Shown here piece after piece: positions 22,739 through 31,042 of a stretch of 35,899 nt of DNA. The position numbers and the translations under genes were made by a program. Within the stretch, counting starts at the first letter, position 1, and every line of letters starts with the position of its first letter. Below the pieces are notes generated by a model that saw nothing but the letters and a program-made list of their open reading frames with translations, was not told the origin of the DNA and ran no database searches. This DNA is from an uncultured Prevotellaceae bacterium (lineage in GTDB: Bacteria; Bacteroidota; Bacteroidia; Bacteroidales; Bacteroidaceae), in the NCBI GenBank assembly GCA_902792635.1, contig CADBAG010000028.1:1-35899 (forward strand), written 5' to 3'.

Positions 22739-23092
22739 ATGAAGATATTGTCTTTTGCTCTGCTACAGAGCGCGATCTTAGCCTGCGGTCAGGTGTTTCT
22801 CAAGTATGCGCTGATGCGCATGAAACCTTTCGGTTGGACGTGGGACTTTTGGGGGTCATTGCTTGTCAACTGGCAGTTCGCAGCCTGTGGTTTATGCTTT
22901 CTCTTTGCATCTTTACTTTGGATGTATATGTTGAAGGTCTTCCCCCTGAGCATTGCTTATCCGCTAAGTTCCCTGAGTTATGTCTTCGGCATGATAGCAG
23001 CTATTCTCTGTTTTCACGAACAAGTTCCACCAACAAGATGGATAGGAGTTGGGTTGATTATGATAGGATGTTGGATAATTAGTATTAGATAA
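22739..23092 (+). CDS. small multidrug-resistance/EamA-like four-helix membrane protein
   Basis: A 117-residue protein with four hydrophobic helices: about 1-24, 40-60, 65-86 and 95-116. Pieces such as LACGQVFLKYALMR and YPLSSLSYVFGMIAAILCFHE follow the small multidrug resistance / ArnE-type fold. The conserved membrane Glu of EmrE is not where I would expect it; an acidic residue lies in HEQ near the start of the last helix. The best guess is a flippase-like subunit for a lipid-linked intermediate of the pathway, by analogy with ArnE/F. It is one base upstream of the LolA-like gene. Confidence 0.77.
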   Translation: MKILSFALLQSAILACGQVFLKYALMRMKPFGWTWDFWGSLLVNWQFAACGLCFLFASLLWMYMLKVFPLSIAYPLSSLSYVFGMIAAILCFHEQVPPTRWIGVGLIMIGCWIISIR

Positions 23093-23093
23093 T

Positions 23094-23717
23094 ATGAGAA
23101 AATATATTTTGATAATAATGCTGATGTTGCTCTCTGTGTCAGCATCATTCGCCCAAAACTATACTGTGGCACAAGTGAGGCAACGCATCAATGCAGCTGC
23201 CTCTAAGATGAATACGATGCAATGCGACTTTGTTCAGACCAAGTCGTTGAAGATGCTCAAGAGTAAGATGGTGTCCCATGGGCGCATGCTCTACAGCAAG
23301 CCCAATAAACTCAGATGGGAATATACAGCACCGTATCACTATATCTTCATCCTCAATGGTCAGACCGTTTGGATGAAGAACACACAAGGAAGCAGCAAAA
23401 TCGATGTAGCTCAGAGCAAGATGTTCAAAGAGATCACACGTATCATGATGAGCAGCGTCCTTGGCACATGTGTTTCCAACAATCGTGATTTCGCCGTATC
23501 TCTGAATGGTCAGGGCAACAACTGGAAAGCGATCCTCGTTCCTAAGAAGAGCCCACTGAAACAGATGTTCAAGACGATCACCATCTATTTCGACATGCGG
23601 AAATCGGAGGTCTATGGCGTGAAGATGATTGATAAGAACGGAGATGCTACCTCTATCGTGCTGAAAAACGTTGAAATAAATACTCCTGTCAATGCAAAGA
23701 ACTTTAGCATCCATTAG
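23094..23717 (+). CDS. LolA-like periplasmic lipid carrier
   Basis: A 207-residue protein with signal peptide MRKYILIIMLMLLSVSASFAQ. The mature part carries the LolA pattern: QCDFVQTKSLKMLKSKMVSH, GRMLYSKPNKLRWEYTAPY and FILNGQTVWMKN, i.e. the first strands of the open beta-barrel. Aryl-polyene clusters carry a LolA relative proposed to shuttle the lipidated product to the outer membrane. Such a role is likely here given the flanking transporter and MMPL genes. It overlaps the next gene by 26 bases. Confidence 0.85.
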   Translation: MRKYILIIMLMLLSVSASFAQNYTVAQVRQRINAAASKMNTMQCDFVQTKSLKMLKSKMVSHGRMLYSKPNKLRWEYTAPYHYIFILNGQTVWMKNTQGSSKIDVAQSKMFKEITRIMMSSVLGTCVSNNRDFAVSLNGQGNNWKAILVPKKSPLKQMFKTITIYFDMRKSEVYGVKMIDKNGDATSIVLKNVEINTPVNAKNFSIH

Positions 23718-24141
23718 TTTCCTCGTTTGTCTGTTGTTCTCTACAATAGCCTCAGCTCAACAGCACTTTCCTCAGCGCAATGGTGACAAGGCAGAATACA
23801 ATGCTTCTATTACCATGCAGAAAGGAAGCATGAGCGGAGTTTGTATATTAGTACAGGACAGCGACTCCATCAAAGGGGCGGTTGTCAATGAGTTCGGAGT
23901 GTCGCTGCTCGACTTTGTTTATAACTGTAAAGAAGACAAAGTTCGACTGAAGAGTGTCATCGCCATGATGGATAAATGGTACATACGCAAAGTTTTAGAA
24001 GCAGACCTCAGAAATGTGCTCAAAGGATTAAAGAACGGCAAAGACAGTTATATTGACGAAAAATACAAGATAAACTATACATTTACCCCAATAGAAGAAG
24101 CATCTGATAATAACGATGATGGAACAGAGCTCCCAGACTGA
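23692..24141 (+). CDS. small secreted protein of the pathway, function unknown
   Basis: A 149-residue protein with signal peptide MQRTLASISFLVCLLFSTIA, cleaved near SAQ; there is no lipobox. The core (YNASITMQKGSMSGVCILVQ ... NEFGVSLLDFVYN) is beta-rich and the tail acidic. In aryl-polyene operons a small outer-membrane protein (DUF3261 type) is encoded between the LolA-like and MMPL genes. This protein occupies an equivalent position, but similarity cannot be confirmed by eye. It overlaps the LolA-like gene and the glycosyltransferase gene by 26 bases each. Confidence 0.75.
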   Translation: MQRTLASISFLVCLLFSTIASAQQHFPQRNGDKAEYNASITMQKGSMSGVCILVQDSDSIKGAVVNEFGVSLLDFVYNCKEDKVRLKSVIAMMDKWYIRKVLEADLRNVLKGLKNGKDSYIDEKYKINYTFTPIEEASDNNDDGTELPD

Positions 24142-25645
24142 TAATGCACTCGATACAAAAGTCATCAGAAAGACCTTGCATGAGCGGGCCATCTGCGTGA
24201 TTATTCCTACATATAATAACGTAGGAACGATTGCTCATGTCGTTAAAGATGCACTCAACTATTGCAACGACGTATATGTTGTGGACGACGGTAGCAATGA
24301 CGGCACACATGAAGTGCTCGCAAATATTCAAGATATCCATCTCGTATCCTATCCAAACAACAAAGGTAAAGGCCATGCCCTAAAGCGCGGATTTACCCAA
24401 GCATTAAAGGACGGCTTTGCTTATGCCATCACGATGGATGCCGATGGGCAGCATCTTGCTAAGGACATCCCAAGTTTCTTAGAGGCAAACAAACGTTGGC
24501 CGGGTTCGCTGATTCTTGGAAAGAGAGATACACGTGGCGTAGTGCGTTCAGCAGGCAGTAAGTTCGCCAACAACTTTGCCAACTTCTGGTTTTTTGTTGA
24601 AACGCTTCATGCTGTACCCGACACACAGACAGGATTCCGTCTCTACCCACTAAAGAAGCTCTATGGCTATAAACTCTTAACTTCACGTTACGAAGCTGAG
24701 CTGGAACTCATTGTCTTTGCTTCATGGCATGAAGTAAAGATTCATTCCATTCCTGTGGATGTATATTATCCACCGAAAGAAGAGCGGGTAAGTCATTTCC
24801 GCCCAGGTCCCGACTTCTTTCGCATCAGCGTTCTAAACACTGTTCTTTGCTGTTTAGCAATCATCTATGGATTACCCTTGTTCATTTATAGAACATTGGC
24901 AACCTTATTCCGTACTTTCATCTCAGCAGCTTTCTTTGCTATCGTGATGCTTTTCATTGTCACACCGTTTACGTGGATCTATGTTCATTGTGGAAAGATG
25001 TCAGAGAAGAAAAAGTGGAACCTCCATCTTCTTATGTATCGCGCATCAAAGTTTGTTACATGCCATATAGGGATTCCAGGCATACGCTTTTCTTTCAAGA
25101 AGGATCCTGTGATCAACTTCGATACGCCATCGGTCATCATCTGCAATCACCAGTCGCATCTCGATTTGGCTTATCTCTTGTCTCTGACACCGAAACTTAT
25201 CTTTCTCACGAACGACTGGGTGTGGAACGATCCTTTCTATGGATTCCTTATCCGGCATGCAGAGTATTATCCGGCTTCACAAGGTATCGATAACCTCATT
25301 CCGAAGTTTCGCTCGCTCGTTGAGCGTGGTTATAGCATTGCTATCTTCCCGGAAGGCACACGCTCCATAGACTGCCATATAGGTCCTTTCCATAAGGGTG
25401 CTTTCTATGTAGCCGATGAGCTTGGCATCGGCATCACTCCCATGATGCTTTATGGTACCGGGCGTGCACTGAAAAAGAAGACCCACGTACTGAAGAAAAG
25501 CCCTGTCTATCTTGAAGTAGACAAGCCTTATACACATGATCAATTAATGGAGATAGGAGACGTAAGGAAGCAGACGAAGTATTTTCACCGTTTATATATC
25601 TCACATTTTGCGGAACTCTCCAATAAGATAGAGCAAGATGTATAA
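24116..25645 (+). CDS. glycosyltransferase 2 - PlsC-like acyltransferase fusion
   Basis: A 509-residue bifunctional protein. Residues about 25-225 are a GT2 domain of the dolichol-phosphate-mannose-synthase type: CVIIPTYNN, VVDDGSNDG, the metal-binding TMDADGQH (about 107-113) and TQTGFRLYP. Two hydrophobic segments (about 240-258 and 265-290) connect to an acyltransferase domain with NHQSHLD (NHX4D, N344-D350) and FPEGTRS (411-417). Such fusions occur in aryl-polyene clusters and probably glycosylate and acylate the lipid anchor. The start overlaps the preceding gene by 26 bases. Confidence 0.88.
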   Translation: MMEQSSQTDNALDTKVIRKTLHERAICVIIPTYNNVGTIAHVVKDALNYCNDVYVVDDGSNDGTHEVLANIQDIHLVSYPNNKGKGHALKRGFTQALKDGFAYAITMDADGQHLAKDIPSFLEANKRWPGSLILGKRDTRGVVRSAGSKFANNFANFWFFVETLHAVPDTQTGFRLYPLKKLYGYKLLTSRYEAELELIVFASWHEVKIHSIPVDVYYPPKEERVSHFRPGPDFFRISVLNTVLCCLAIIYGLPLFIYRTLATLFRTFISAAFFAIVMLFIVTPFTWIYVHCGKMSEKKKWNLHLLMYRASKFVTCHIGIPGIRFSFKKDPVINFDTPSVIICNHQSHLDLAYLLSLTPKLIFLTNDWVWNDPFYGFLIRHAEYYPASQGIDNLIPKFRSLVERGYSIAIFPEGTRSIDCHIGPFHKGAFYVADELGIGITPMMLYGTGRALKKKTHVLKKSPVYLEVDKPYTHDQLMEIGDVRKQTKYFHRLYISHFAELSNKIEQDV

Positions 25646-26504
25646 AAGGATCATATATCTCATAATCGCTTTCATCCTATTGATGAATACGGAAATTGCC
25701 CAAGCTCAGATCAATATCTGGAAAGGAACCTCCGTGCATCATCGTGTAGAGTTGACACCTTATCTGGTAAAAAGCGATAAGTCGGCTCCTGCTGTGATCG
25801 TTTGTCCCGGTGGCAGCTACTTCTGGCATGATATGGTCAACGAAGGGAGCAAGGTGGCTCAATGGCTCAATGCCAATGGGATCTCAGCCTTTGTCTTGCG
25901 CTACCGCACCGCTTATGTACCGGCATTCATAACACATTATCGTCTTCTTTTCCGCGGCAACCGATATCCGGATGCCCTCAATGACTTGCAACAATCGTTA
26001 CGCCTTATAAGGAAGCATGCTCAAGACTATCATATTGACACCACAAAGATAGGTGTCATGGGCTTTTCTGCAGGCGGGCATCTTGCCATGAGTTCTATAG
26101 AACTACTTCCTCGCAGCGAATGGCCGGCATTTGTTGCGCCAATCTATCCTGTGGTCAGTTTCGTAGACCCTTGTGTGCACAAACGTTCACGGAGAGGACT
26201 GTTGGGAGACAGTAGGGAACACAACAAGCGTCTTTGCGACTCTCTCTCCTTGGAACGGCACGTGCCCAAGAATTGTCCGCCCGTGTTTTTAGTAAACTGC
26301 AAGGATGACCCCATTGTCAAGTATCATAACTCAGAGCTCTTAGATTCTGCCTTAACAGCAAACCAAGTGCCTCACAGATATATACAATACAAGACTGGAG
26401 GTCATGGGTTCGGTGCTTCCGAAGAGAAAGGCTCTGCTGAATGCAGACAATGGAAGTCGGAATTCATCAAATGGTTCAAGACGTTGAACCTCTCTAAAAA
26501 ATAA
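25638..26504 (+). CDS. secreted alpha/beta-hydrolase (esterase-like)
   Basis: A 288-residue protein with a signal peptide (MYKRIIYLIIAFILLMNTEI ... AQAQ). The nucleophile Ser is in GFSAGGH (S144), the oxyanion region in CPGGSYFWH, the acid in CKDDPIV (D223 or D224) and the His in GGHGFG (H256). This is the arrangement of the acetyl-xylan-esterase/BD-FAE group. In the pathway context it could hydrolyse or transfer the product in the periplasm. A polysaccharide esterase role is the alternative, but nothing near it concerns xylan. It overlaps the previous gene by eight bases and sits seven bases before MMPL. Confidence 0.83.
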   Translation: MYKRIIYLIIAFILLMNTEIAQAQINIWKGTSVHHRVELTPYLVKSDKSAPAVIVCPGGSYFWHDMVNEGSKVAQWLNANGISAFVLRYRTAYVPAFITHYRLLFRGNRYPDALNDLQQSLRLIRKHAQDYHIDTTKIGVMGFSAGGHLAMSSIELLPRSEWPAFVAPIYPVVSFVDPCVHKRSRRGLLGDSREHNKRLCDSLSLERHVPKNCPPVFLVNCKDDPIVKYHNSELLDSALTANQVPHRYIQYKTGGHGFGASEEKGSAECRQWKSEFIKWFKTLNLSKK

Positions 26505-26511
26505 TAGCGGG

Positions 26512-29307
26512 ATGACAAACACATTTCTTAATATATACGGTTATTTCTGCAAGCACAAGCGAATAATGTTCGCCCTTCTTGTGCTTACATTGCCCCTTAT
26601 GCTCCTGCTTGTATCACGTGTGCATTTCAAGGAGGACATCTCAGACTTCCTTCCTTTGGACAGCCGAGACCAGGAGGCAATGCGTATCTATCAGAATGTG
26701 TCTGGGGCTAACAAAATTCTTGTTCTTGTAGGAGCCAAAGATTCCACACAAAACGATGCAGACCTCATTGTTGGTGCCGTGGATGAGTTCGTCGACGGCG
26801 TCAAGAAGACTACCGAGCTTCCGGCCTCATCGATCGTAGCTCAGATGGACATGGATAGGATAGAGAAGACCTCATCATTCGTCTATAGCCACATTCCTTA
26901 CTTTCTTACTAAAAAGGATTATCAGCGGATGGAGTTCTTGCTTCAAGATAAGGACTATGTTTCTCAGCAACTCGCAAAGGACAAGCAGATGCTCCTCTTC
27001 CCATCTGGTTCCATGCTCTCGTCAAATATCATGCGAGACCCGCTGAACCTCTTCACGCCAGTAGTTCAAAAGCTTTCGTCTGCCTCCTACAAGATGAATT
27101 ACGAGCTTTACGATGGTTATATCTTCACACCTGACATGAAGTATGCGCTTGCCGTCATCAATTCACCCTATGGATCGAGCGAGACAGAGCATAACAGTCA
27201 ACTGATCGATAAAATAGAGAAAGTTCTTCAAAAGACAGAGCACGACAACGCAGTATCCATCCATCTTACAGGAGGCCCCGTCATCGCAGTAGACAACGCG
27301 AAGTGCATCAAGACAGACAGCATCCTCTCCGTGACCATCGCTGTGGTATTAATCCTGCTCATCCTCGGCTTTACTTTCCGCAATGTGTGGAATATTCTAC
27401 TTATCGCCATTTCCATCGCCTGGGGGTGGCTCTTTGCCCTTGCCGGATTATCGGTGGTGAACAGTAATATGTCGGTGATTGTCATTGGCATCTCCTCGGT
27501 CATCTTAGGTATCGCCATCAACTATCCACTTCATCTCATTGCTCATCTCTCTCATACAATAGATATACGCAAGGCGCTCAAAGAGATCCTTGCCCCATTG
27601 CTCGTTGGAAACATCACGACGATAGGTGCCTTCCTCACGCTTGTACCTTTGAAGTCCATCGCGCTGCGCGACCTCGGTCTCTTCGCATCCTTCCTGCTTT
27701 TAGGAACTATCCTCTTTGTACTTGTCTTCCTTCCACATATCGTAAGCAGAAAAGCGAAAGGGAGTCATCAACTCTTGGATAAGATTGGGAGCACAAACTT
27801 CGACAAGAAGCCGTGGCTGATCGTTGGCGTAGCCGTGCTCACTGTCGTTTTCGGTTTCTTCAGTCTGAGTGTAAGCTTTGACTCTAATCTCTCCCACATC
27901 AACTACATGTCCAAGGAACAGAAAAAAGACATGGAGTATCTTTCTAAGTTGCAGAAGAACGAGGATAGCCAATCTCAGATCTATGTCGTGTCTGAAGGCA
28001 AGACCCTTGATGAGGCTTTATCCAAACAAGAAAAAATACAAGAGACTTTAAGTCAAGTTCCAGCGAAGAACAGTAAAATCTCAGGTCTTGGTCAATTCTC
28101 TTGTTCAAGCAGCATTCAAACGGAGCGATTAGAGGCTTGGGATCAATTTATCTCAAAATACAGACAACTCATTATTTCTCAATTGAATAACGAATCTTCG
28201 AAGCAGGGCTTTGCCAACGGATCGTTCAATGAGTTCTTCAAGATTCTGTCAACACAATACAGAGTAGCGTCTCCCACGGCCTTTGCATCATTCTATAAGA
28301 CGGCATTCTCATCGAACCTTGCCTATGATGACGTTGCAAAGACCTTCAATATTATCAATGTGGTTACCGTACCTAAGTCTGCTACTGACGAAGCTCTTTC
28401 TTGGGTAGGTAAGCATATTGATGATGCCAATCATTATCATTTTGAGATAAGTCGACTCAACAGTGTCGTAGCCAACAGTTTGTCCAATAACTTCAATTAT
28501 ATCGGCTATGCCTGTGGATTCATCGTCTTCTTCTTCCTTTGGTTCTCCTTTGGAAACATCGAGTTAGCTGCTCTGTCGTTCCTCCCCATGGCAGTGAGCT
28601 GGGTATGGATCCTCGGTCTCATGGGACTGACAGGAACTGAGTTTAATATCGTGAATATCATCCTCGCCACATTCATCTTTGGTCAGGGAGACGACTATAC
28701 CATCTTCATGACCGAAGGTTGCCAATACGAATACGCCTATGGCCGCAAGATGCTCACATCCTACAAGAACAGCATCCTTATCTCTGCGATGATCATGTTC
28801 ATCGGCATGGGAGCGCTCATAACAGCTCGCCATCCAGCCTTGCACTCGTTGGCTGTCGTAACTGTTATAGGTATGTTCTCTGTTGTGTTGATGGCTTGGA
28901 TCCTTCCGCCATTTGTCTTCCGATGGATCGTCAGCAAAAGAGGGTCATTAAGAAAGCGCCCACTAACACTGAAGTCGCTGCTCATGCCGAAACGTTATCC
29001 GCAGACGTGTGACAAAGGTCTATCACCCGAAGCCTACATAGCTTACGTGAAGGACGTGTATTATTATTGCGGTGTTGACATTGTAAGAACAGTGAAGAAA
29101 GCGTTGAAGCACTATGTTGATTTCATCCACACGCAGAGCGATGGAACGATTATAGTAGATGGAGACTCATACGGTGCTGTCGCTTTATTGGCTTCATTGC
29201 TTTATCCCGACAAGACTATCGATTATAAGCCAAATGATGACGATGATCAGGCAGTCTGCCAGCATGTAGCATGTCGGGTGGCTCAGAATATTAAGATTGA
29301 AAAATAA
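26512..29307 (+). CDS. MMPL/RND-family exporter with a tail resembling a degenerate methyltransferase
   Basis: A 931-residue exporter with the MMPL layout: a helix at about 18-35, a periplasmic domain (to about 265), a block of five or six helices (about 270-410, with LGIAINYPLHLIAHLSHT), a second periplasmic domain and a second helix block (about 660-800, with FIFGQGDDYTIFMTEG). The FGQGDDYTIF segment suits the proton-relay region. Such proteins export lipids, and in aryl-polyene operons an MMPL is thought to move the lipidated product outward. The last 100 residues are soluble (GTIIVDGDSYGAVALLASLL) and look like a truncated Rossmann methyltransferase without a clear SAM site. One base separates it from the second ACP. 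Confidence 0.87.
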   Translation: MTNTFLNIYGYFCKHKRIMFALLVLTLPLMLLLVSRVHFKEDISDFLPLDSRDQEAMRIYQNVSGANKILVLVGAKDSTQNDADLIVGAVDEFVDGVKKTTELPASSIVAQMDMDRIEKTSSFVYSHIPYFLTKKDYQRMEFLLQDKDYVSQQLAKDKQMLLFPSGSMLSSNIMRDPLNLFTPVVQKLSSASYKMNYELYDGYIFTPDMKYALAVINSPYGSSETEHNSQLIDKIEKVLQKTEHDNAVSIHLTGGPVIAVDNAKCIKTDSILSVTIAVVLILLILGFTFRNVWNILLIAISIAWGWLFALAGLSVVNSNMSVIVIGISSVILGIAINYPLHLIAHLSHTIDIRKALKEILAPLLVGNITTIGAFLTLVPLKSIALRDLGLFASFLLLGTILFVLVFLPHIVSRKAKGSHQLLDKIGSTNFDKKPWLIVGVAVLTVVFGFFSLSVSFDSNLSHINYMSKEQKKDMEYLSKLQKNEDSQSQIYVVSEGKTLDEALSKQEKIQETLSQVPAKNSKISGLGQFSCSSSIQTERLEAWDQFISKYRQLIISQLNNESSKQGFANGSFNEFFKILSTQYRVASPTAFASFYKTAFSSNLAYDDVAKTFNIINVVTVPKSATDEALSWVGKHIDDANHYHFEISRLNSVVANSLSNNFNYIGYACGFIVFFFLWFSFGNIELAALSFLPMAVSWVWILGLMGLTGTEFNIVNIILATFIFGQGDDYTIFMTEGCQYEYAYGRKMLTSYKNSILISAMIMFIGMGALITARHPALHSLAVVTVIGMFSVVLMAWILPPFVFRWIVSKRGSLRKRPLTLKSLLMPKRYPQTCDKGLSPEAYIAYVKDVYYYCGVDIVRTVKKALKHYVDFIHTQSDGTIIVDGDSYGAVALLASLLYPDKTIDYKPNDDDDQAVCQHVACRVAQNIKIEK

Positions 29308-29308
29308 T

Positions 29309-29551
29309 ATGATTATGGAAAAAGAAATAAATAAAGAAAAGATTCGGAAGATGTTGGAGGACATTCTTCCACTTGTTAACTTCGATTCAGACTTTCTCTT
29401 TGCCGAGCTCGACTCATTAGGTATCACAGCCATCCTCATGACATTGTCCAAGGCTTATGGCATCGACTTAGAGTCGACGGATGTAACCCCGAAGAACTTC
29501 AAGAATCTCGACAGTTTAGTGGAGCTGGTTAAATCAAAGAAATCAGCGTAA
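29309..29551 (+). CDS. acyl carrier protein (second copy)
   Basis: An 80-residue carrier from the ATG at 29309; an earlier start would overlap the exporter gene. The phosphopantetheine Ser is S36 in FAELDSLGITAILM, with typical flanking helices. It lacks the usual GLDS and has ELDS, so it belongs to a divergent ACP group. It lies just upstream of the AMP-ligase gene, suggesting it is the starter carrier loaded by that ligase. Confidence 0.87.
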   Translation: MIMEKEINKEKIRKMLEDILPLVNFDSDFLFAELDSLGITAILMTLSKAYGIDLESTDVTPKNFKNLDSLVELVKSKKSA

Positions 29552-29583
29552 TGTCCATACACCTACGATGAAAATAACGATTC

Positions 29584-30930
29584 ATGGAAAAACTAGAAGA
29601 CTACGTACATCAGCATGCTATAGACTCACCTGATAAAACAGTCGTTATATATAATGATATAACCATCTCTTACGCTCAGCTTTGGGCGCAAGTTTCCGAC
29701 CGATGTGCGCAGTTGGAACAGGATGAAGTAGGGAAGGGTACACTGTATGTGTTCAAGGCGATACCTACCCACGACTTTCTTGTTACTTACCTGGCATTGC
29801 ACTGTTTAGGCGCTGCTGCCGTACCTTTGGAGAAAGACGCGACGGATGAAAACTTCCATGAAATTCAATCATCATTGTCTCATACGACTTTAGAGTTTTC
29901 TGAAGATGATCCATCTGAAAACATTGCGGATGTTCTTTTCACCACAGGTACAACAGGAGCTCGCAAGGGCGTGATGGAGAGCAACAGCGCAATCCTTGCC
30001 GATGCTGAAAATCTCATTTCTGCGCAAGGATTCTGTAGCGATACTGTCTTTGTCATCTGCGGTCCCCTCAACCACATTGGCAGTCTGTCGAAGTTATGGC
30101 CGACACTCATCGTTGGAGGCACCATCATCCTTTTGGATGGCATGAAAGACTTAGAACAATTCTTCAAGGCTTTGAGCTATCCCCAAGGAAAGTTAGCCAC
30201 ATTTATGGTACCGGCAAGTATTAGGATAGTTCTCCAGTTAGGGAAAGACCGGCTTGCTCAACTATCCGACCGGATAGATTTCATCGAGACAGGCGGAGCA
30301 GCTTTGTCGCAAGCCGATATGGAGGCTTTGTGTCAGACCTTGCCCCATACCCGTCTTTACAACACCTACGCCTCTACGGAGACAGGCATCGTCTGCACCT
30401 ACGATTTCAATCATAATCCAACAATAGCCGGATGTGTAGGCCAATCAATGCCTCATGCCTCTGTTTTTATCACACCCAACAACACCATTGCTTGCAAAGG
30501 CGATACACTCATGAGTGGCTATCTCAATGATCCTCTGCTCACAGCTTCCGTGCTTCATGATGATACTGTGTTCACAGAAGACTTAGGAGAGATTGACGCT
30601 GCCGGTAACCTTCATATCAAAGGACGCAATAATGATGTCATCAATATCGGCGGATACAAAGTATCACCCGAAGAAGTAGAGAATGCTGCCTTGGCTTGTC
30701 CCGGCATTAAAGACTGCATCTGCTACCATACCGTGTCACCTTTATTTGGTGAGACCATCAAGCTGCTCTATGTTGTAAAAGAAGGCTCGGCAATAGGCAA
30801 GCGTGATCTTGCCCAGTTCATTGCATCGCGCCTCGAGAGTTATAAGGTCCCACGCATTTTTGAACAAACAGATACAATTCGACATACATACAATGGGAAG
30901 CTTGACAGGAAGTATTATTCGAGGTTATAG
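29584..30930 (+). CDS. AMP-forming acyl-ACP/CoA ligase (ANL superfamily)
   Basis: A 448-residue adenylating enzyme that activates a carboxylic acid with ATP and passes it to an ACP or CoA. ATP-binding motif TTGTTGARKG (about 120-129), YNTYASTETG (A5), DLGEIDAAGNLHIKGRNNDV and INIGGYKVSPEEVE (A8), and the catalytic Lys in NGKLDRK (about K439). It is on the short side for the superfamily (usually 500 or more), mostly through a compact N-terminal region. In aryl-polyene clusters the equivalent enzyme loads an aromatic acid such as 4-hydroxycinnamate, but no ammonia-lyase to make one is present here, so the substrate is open. It is the last gene of the block. Confidence 0.88.
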   Translation: MEKLEDYVHQHAIDSPDKTVVIYNDITISYAQLWAQVSDRCAQLEQDEVGKGTLYVFKAIPTHDFLVTYLALHCLGAAAVPLEKDATDENFHEIQSSLSHTTLEFSEDDPSENIADVLFTTGTTGARKGVMESNSAILADAENLISAQGFCSDTVFVICGPLNHIGSLSKLWPTLIVGGTIILLDGMKDLEQFFKALSYPQGKLATFMVPASIRIVLQLGKDRLAQLSDRIDFIETGGAALSQADMEALCQTLPHTRLYNTYASTETGIVCTYDFNHNPTIAGCVGQSMPHASVFITPNNTIACKGDTLMSGYLNDPLLTASVLHDDTVFTEDLGEIDAAGNLHIKGRNNDVINIGGYKVSPEEVENAALACPGIKDCICYHTVSPLFGETIKLLYVVKEGSAIGKRDLAQFIASRLESYKVPRIFEQTDTIRHTYNGKLDRKYYSRL

Positions 30931-30934
30931 CTTT

Positions 30935-30957
30935 TTAATCTGCGATTAATCATTTTT
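30935..30957 (+). terminator. weak terminator-like hairpin after the ligase gene
   Basis: TTAATC (30935-30940) pairs with GATTAA (30944-30949) over a three-base loop, followed by TTTTT at 30953-30957. The stem is short and A/T rich, so it may be inefficient. It lies just past the ligase stop and before the next promoter. Confidence 0.4.
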
Positions 30958-30992
30958 ACACCTCTTTTGTATCATGCTCATGGATAATGGTA

Positions 30993-31000
30993 TACCTTTG
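30993..31000 (+). promoter_or_regulatory. -7 box of the polysaccharide synthase/HAD unit
   Basis: TACCTTTG matches the consensus exactly. A TTTG at 30966-30969 lies 23 bases upstream, slightly farther than usual. The leader to ATG 31043 is about 37 bases. Confidence 0.65.
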
Positions 31001-31042
31001 CACCGCAAAATAGCTCTAAAAGGATTGTAATCAAAGGATAAT

